34,262 nucleotides of DNA from Psilocybe azurescens (taxonomy: Eukaryota; Basidiomycota; Agaricomycetes; Agaricales; Agrocybaceae), in contig JAJIRX010000064.1 of the NCBI GenBank assembly GCA_023853785.1, positions 1 through 34,262 of the forward strand, read 5' to 3'. Each line of letters begins with the position of its first letter. The first letter of the stretch is position 1. The position numbers and the translations under genes were made by a program. Positions 32,775-34,262 of this stretch are shown in pieces. The notes under the pieces were generated by a model. The model made no database searches. It was not told the DNA's origin and worked only from the letters and a program-made list of their open reading frames with translations.

Positions 32775-34262
32775 TCTGCTGCTGTTTCGAAAGTCTGGGA
32801 AAGTGGGAGCTATATCAGCGATTGGCGCCGTTTGAGATCCGTTTATATATACCCCAAGTGCCGGTTATTTTGATGCCTCGAGGAGCAAACGGGTTGTGCC
32901 TAAAATCCGATTGAGATAAGAGTGATAGATTCTAAATACGATACCCGTTTATCGAGACCTCACTTCGTATGCAGTATAGCAGATTATGGACCCTTTCAAA
33001 GCGTCGATCTTAATTAATAAAAATTTAAATGCCCTCTAAGTTGCCTCCAAGAAATAGATTATATAAGTCAGGTGACCCGGCTATCTCGTCAATTCTCACG
33101 CCTCACTGCACGGAGATAACAACTCCCAGGGAGTCAGATGCCTCGAGCAGAACCTATGACAATCACGATGTGTTCGAGTCTACTTTCTTTGCCTTTGACA
33201 ATCGTGGTGCTTACATGCGATTTCTACCACTTTTCACAACTGCTGAAATCTGCTTTGAAACTTTATATGAACACCTCATCTCTGGTGTCAGCTTCATCGA
33301 AGCAAACCTCGCATGGTACACCAACCATACCGACCGCCTCCAGTGAAAAGGCTGAACGTTTACTCGAAAACGCCACACAAACGGCATGACGATCTTCTTG
33401 TTCATATGTCCGCTTTAAACGCTTCACATGCTTCTCATACTGAGTGTGAGGGAGGCATGAATGGATGTGTCGGGCCTCGGATAAGCTTGTCCCCCAGAAT
33501 CCACCTTTCCATTTCTATGATCGCCGTATTATAAATAAGCCATGACCTTCGGTTTTTGCCTCTCGTCTCATCGACAAGACTCTGAGGAGCAGTATATTCG
33601 GACGAACGGTTCATAGGCGCAATGACGATACCTTGGCGCGGTCCACTATCGTCATCACTCTGAGACGAACTACGTTTTAACGACTTGAGAACATTTATTA
33701 TTTACAGCCTGCTCTATTCGGCTGTCATCGGCACCGTGATCCACCCCATGATCTATCCATATGCTTCCATGTGCATGATTTTCTCTCAGAATAACTGCAT
33801 GAAAATTATCTGCATCTTTTCCCAGAGGCTGTCTAGTCCCGAGTTCATCTTATAATGAGCTCTTATCCAAAAAATCGCCAACGGTACTCGGAGCTCAAGG
33901 ATTCGTGACCTCAGCAACAGACTAAGCTTGTTATTTGGCACAGCTGCGCAAGATTCTCTTTGGCTGCACTTTTTCTATTCTCCTCTATGCCCTTTGACAG
34001 GCATGTCTATTTATCTCGGTCTGTGTCGAACCACTGTTATAATTCCTCGGTGGCTGCTTCGACAATCTTACCAAATGCACGCCCGGGACCCGGAGAAATG
34101 CCCACGCCTTGAGGCTTTCCGTTGACCATTTGGCTCTGGCCTTTCCTTTAATCGTATATCTGGGGCAGGCGTCCACCTCCCCTTCAAGTTTGCCCTGGGA
34201 CAAATTAATACTCAATCATCTTCCCAAATGAACTATTTTGCTACTATTCATCCATTTGTATA
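32775..34262. other. Upstream flank, no supported gene
   Basis: 1.49 kb upstream of the amine oxidase start to the window edge. It should include that gene's promoter. Frames at 33029-33389 (+) and 33985-34215 (-) have no recognisable motif and no joining exons. No RNA gene or transposon end is seen. Confidence 0.5.

Noticed and set aside
33985..34215. 76-codon minus-strand frame near the window end
   Set aside because: No motif, no splice partners and no end such as a CaaX box that would suggest a pheromone precursor.

Overview
The window is nuclear DNA of a filamentous basidiomycete, most likely a mushroom-forming Agaricomycete. The signs are dense 45-60 bp spliceosomal introns, monocistronic genes on both strands, a 14-exon DUF6533 membrane protein of a type expanded in these fungi, a QDE-1-type RNA-dependent RNA polymerase, and two proteins I recognise only as conserved basidiomycete unknowns. 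I cannot name the species.

Layout. 1-6215: no gene I can support. 6216-6934 (-): centrin/Cdc31. 7115-10280: AT-rich block of non-autonomous transposons, containing a 1.36-kb hAT-type element with a perfect 8-bp target-site duplication and a 413-bp TA-flanked MITE, possibly nested in an outer TAA-flanked element. 10697-15080 (+): RNA-silencing RdRP. 16371-19110 (+): conserved unknown protein with a TPR-like stretch. 19950-20873 (-): F-box protein. 21799-23793 (-): DUF6533 seven-TM-like protein. 24636-27116 (+): ALG9 mannosyltransferase. 27413-29686 (+): conserved Ser-rich unknown protein. 29881-32774 (-): copper amine oxidase. 32775-34262: nothing recognised.

The genes do not form a pathway or cluster. 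They are ordinary housekeeping and accessory fungal genes. Centrin and the RdRP are divergent, and the transposon block sits in the spacer between them; without it the two start codons would be about 600 bp apart.

Two points matter to anyone using this annotation. First, six of the eight genes need single-base corrections, more than 20 in total. Every one I could resolve is a missing base, mostly in a homopolymer, which suggests assembly indel errors more than gene death. Second, several conserved motifs are carried by very small exons: a 12-nt exon holds most of the RdRP catalytic loop, an 8-nt exon lies in the DUF6533 gene, and GC-AG introns occur in both. I found no clearly new biological system; these are the strongest leads.
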